The position numbers and the translations under genes were made by a program. Of a DNA stretch of 64,000 nt, positions 62,681-64,000 are shown in pieces. Numbering within the stretch: the first letter of the stretch is position 1; each line of letters begins with the position of its first letter. Under the pieces are notes generated by a model. The model was given only the letters and a program-made list of their open reading frames with translations, ran no database searches and was not told where the DNA came from. Source of the stretch: Lactobacillaceae bacterium (GTDB taxonomy: Bacteria; Bacillota; Bacilli; Lactobacillales; Lactobacillaceae). Location: assembly GCA_902834055.1 (NCBI GenBank), contig CADFHB010000002.1:1-64000 (forward strand). The letters are read 5' to 3'.

Positions 62681-63856
62681 TTATTTAACGTGGTAACGCA
62701 TCCCCGTATAACGGTGGCTGAGAATAATTACGAGCACCGTTGCTAGCAGGGCGTAGACCGACCCCACGTAACCAAGGTGGTTCATCGTGGTAAAGTGGAC
62801 CGCTTGCGAAGCGGTAAATGACCCCAGCGAAATGCCGATATTGGCAAAAATTGAATTTAACGACGAGGCCAGGTCGAGTGACTGCGGATACTCCTTTTCG
62901 GCAATGTCTAAAAACATCAGCTGGGTAGAAGAACCATAGCAAGAAAAGGCGATACACAGCAGGCCGACGACTAGGATGGCCACCCACTTGAAGGCCAGGA
63001 GGGGAGCAAAGGCGAGGTAGAGCACGGTCATGACCGCATAAATCACCGGCAGGCGGTGGATCCCACCCCGGTCAGCCAGGTAGCCACCAAACTTATTGCC
63101 AAAGATGAAGAAGATCCCCATCGCAAACAGGAGCCAGTTAAGCCAGGTATTGTCAAAGCCCATTTCGTTGGTGATGAGCGGCCGGATGTAGGTATAGATC
63201 GTGTAGTCTGCAGCGCAGATTGACACGATGAAGAAGACCCCGAGGACGACCCGGCGATCCTTAAACAAGACGAACTGCTTTTGCAGGCTACTCCGCACCT
63301 GGGGAGTATCGCGGGGGACGAGCCAAAATAGGAAGCCCAGGGCGATCACGGTAATCACGGTCACCATCCAGAAACTATCGTGCCAAGAGAAGTTGGTACT
63401 GATGATGGTCCCGATGGGAATTCCGATGACAGAGGCAATACTGAACCCAGCAAAAACCCATGAGACCAGGCTGGCCCGGCGGTTATAGGGGGCAACGAAA
63501 CTCGCCATTACCAAAATAATTGAGATAATGGCCCCGGCTACCATCGCGGTCAGGATCCGGGACAGTAGTAACGAAATGAAGTTCGTGGCCAGCGCCGACC
63601 AGGTGTTGCCGACCAGGAAAATAATCATTAGGACTAAGAGGACGTGGTGGCGGTGCCAGCGGTTGGCCAGCGAGGTAATTACCGGGGTGAAAGCCGCGTA
63701 AACCAGTGCGAAAACGGTTACGAGCAACCCCAGCTGGGACAGTGAATCGTGATATTCATGGGCGATATCGGGAAGGACCCCGACAATCATGTATTCATTA
63801 CAACCAAGCATAAATGCGACAAAGACAAAAAGAATTGCTCGTAAACGGTACTTCAT
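62681..63856 (-). CDS. MFS exporter, DHA1/AraJ-like
   Basis: 391-residue, 12-helix paralogue of the exporter at 1334-2497: the shared helix-1 stretch is FVAFMLGCNEYMIVGVL and the shared loop WLVPRDTPQVRS. Several further helices also match in order. Starts at ATG 63856 with AGGAGG. It probably exports a drug, sugar or metabolite with protons. Monocistronic on the leftward strand between two terminators. Confidence 0.83.
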   Translation of the reverse strand: MKYRLRAILFVFVAFMLGCNEYMIVGVLPDIAHEYHDSLSQLGLLVTVFALVYAAFTPVITSLANRWHRHHVLLVLMIIFLVGNTWSALATNFISLLLSRILTAMVAGAIISIILVMASFVAPYNRRASLVSWVFAGFSIASVIGIPIGTIISTNFSWHDSFWMVTVITVIALGFLFWLVPRDTPQVRSSLQKQFVLFKDRRVVLGVFFIVSICAADYTIYTYIRPLITNEMGFDNTWLNWLLFAMGIFFIFGNKFGGYLADRGGIHRLPVIYAVMTVLYLAFAPLLAFKWVAILVVGLLCIAFSCYGSSTQLMFLDIAEKEYPQSLDLASSLNSIFANIGISLGSFTASQAVHFTTMNHLGYVGSVYALLATVLVIILSHRYTGMRYHVK

Positions 63857-63903
63857 AGTAGCCTCCTTAAGTTAGTTTTTTTACACAATCAAACATTATA
63901 CGC

Positions 63904-63940
63904 AAAAAAATAGCTGGTGATCAAGGAAAAATCACTAGCT
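63904..63940 (-). terminator. Terminator of the leftward gene at the window edge
   Basis: AGCTAGTGAT pairs with ATCACCAGCT (one G-T pair) around TTTTCCTTG and is followed on the minus strand by ATTTTTTT. It probably serves the partial gene ending at 63967. Confidence 0.75.
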
Positions 63941-63966
63941 GGTTAAGTTTTAATGATATTGACATA

Positions 63967-64000
63967 CTAGTAGGCCATGGCCTCTTCCCGGGTCATCCAA
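63967..64000 (-). CDS. 3' end of an unidentified protein (partial)
   Basis: The last bases encode, on the minus strand, an open frame ending WMTREEAMAY at stop TAG 63967-63969; a good terminator lies just after it. It is the C-terminus of a gene beyond the window, too short to name. Confidence 0.45.
   Translation of the reverse strand, partial: WMTREEAMAY

Overview
The window looks like chromosomal DNA of an obligately heterofermentative lactic acid bacterium, most likely Limosilactobacillus or a close relative. Supporting points are a GC content that looks like the high 40s percent, AGGAGG-type ribosome binding sites, xylulose-5-phosphate phosphoketolase with both oxidative pentose-phosphate dehydrogenases in one window, a LacS-type galactoside permease with a fused EIIA domain, and many CcpA-type cre boxes. 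I see no rRNA, tRNA, insertion sequence, prophage or CRISPR array. The species is not determined.

Layout. 0-4 kb: fructokinase, a SemiSWEET sugar facilitator, an MFS exporter and cardiolipin synthase. 4-8.5 kb: a Bce-type peptide-antibiotic sensing and export module whose ABC genes are intact but whose two-component system carries two lesions. 8.6-14 kb: aminotransferase plus D-2-hydroxyacid dehydrogenase, PnuC, GreA and two unknown genes. 14-16.6 kb: a leftward run of PEBP protein, tyrosine phosphatase and SGNH esterase. 16.6-20.5 kb: galK-galT-galR with cre sites and a GalR-type operator. 20.5-25.4 kb: a melibiose/raffinose locus in which the AraC regulator and the alpha-galactosidase are both frameshifted while the permease is intact. 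25.4-32 kb: serine dehydratase with an Fe-S assembly factor, a peptide transporter, GltP, Lrp and Usp. 32-39 kb: serine hydrolase, lacS, gnd and zwf. 39-46.6 kb: cadmium efflux with its ArsR repressor, MFS, VOC, NrdI, a three-gene operon led by a degenerate ABC ATPase, and AI-2E. 46.7-53.5 kb: PepD, YbaK, GntR, acyltransferase and phosphoketolase. 53.7-64 kb: BrnQ, ROK kinase, YczE, a TetM-like GTPase with Usp, LplA, unknown genes, a candidate structured RNA, a glutamine amidotransferase and a second MFS exporter related to the one at 1.3 kb.

How the genes work together. Galactosides enter through LacS or the melibiose-type permease. Galactose passes through GalK and GalT, and zwf, gnd and phosphoketolase carry the 6-phosphogluconate/phosphoketolase route. 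Matching 16-bp GalR-type operators in front of galK and lacS suggest one regulon. cre boxes at galK, lacS, the melibiose-type permease and near a 31-residue membrane-protein gene suggest carbon catabolite repression.

Most notable signals. (1) A family of about ten related intergenic palindromes at gene 3' ends, four of which extend into a roughly 100-140 bp oriented element starting about 20-35 nt after a stop codon. (2) A candidate 194-nt structured RNA with its own promoter and terminator at 61.5 kb. (3) An operon of a catalytically dead-looking ABC ATPase, a Rossmann-like protein without its glycine motif and a DUF1836-like protein. (4) Unannotated hydrophobic small proteins of 31 and 22 residues. 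(5) Clustered frameshifts and deletions in two sensory or catabolic modules. Single-base lesions could be sequencing errors; the 11-nt and roughly 40-nt deletions are harder to explain that way.
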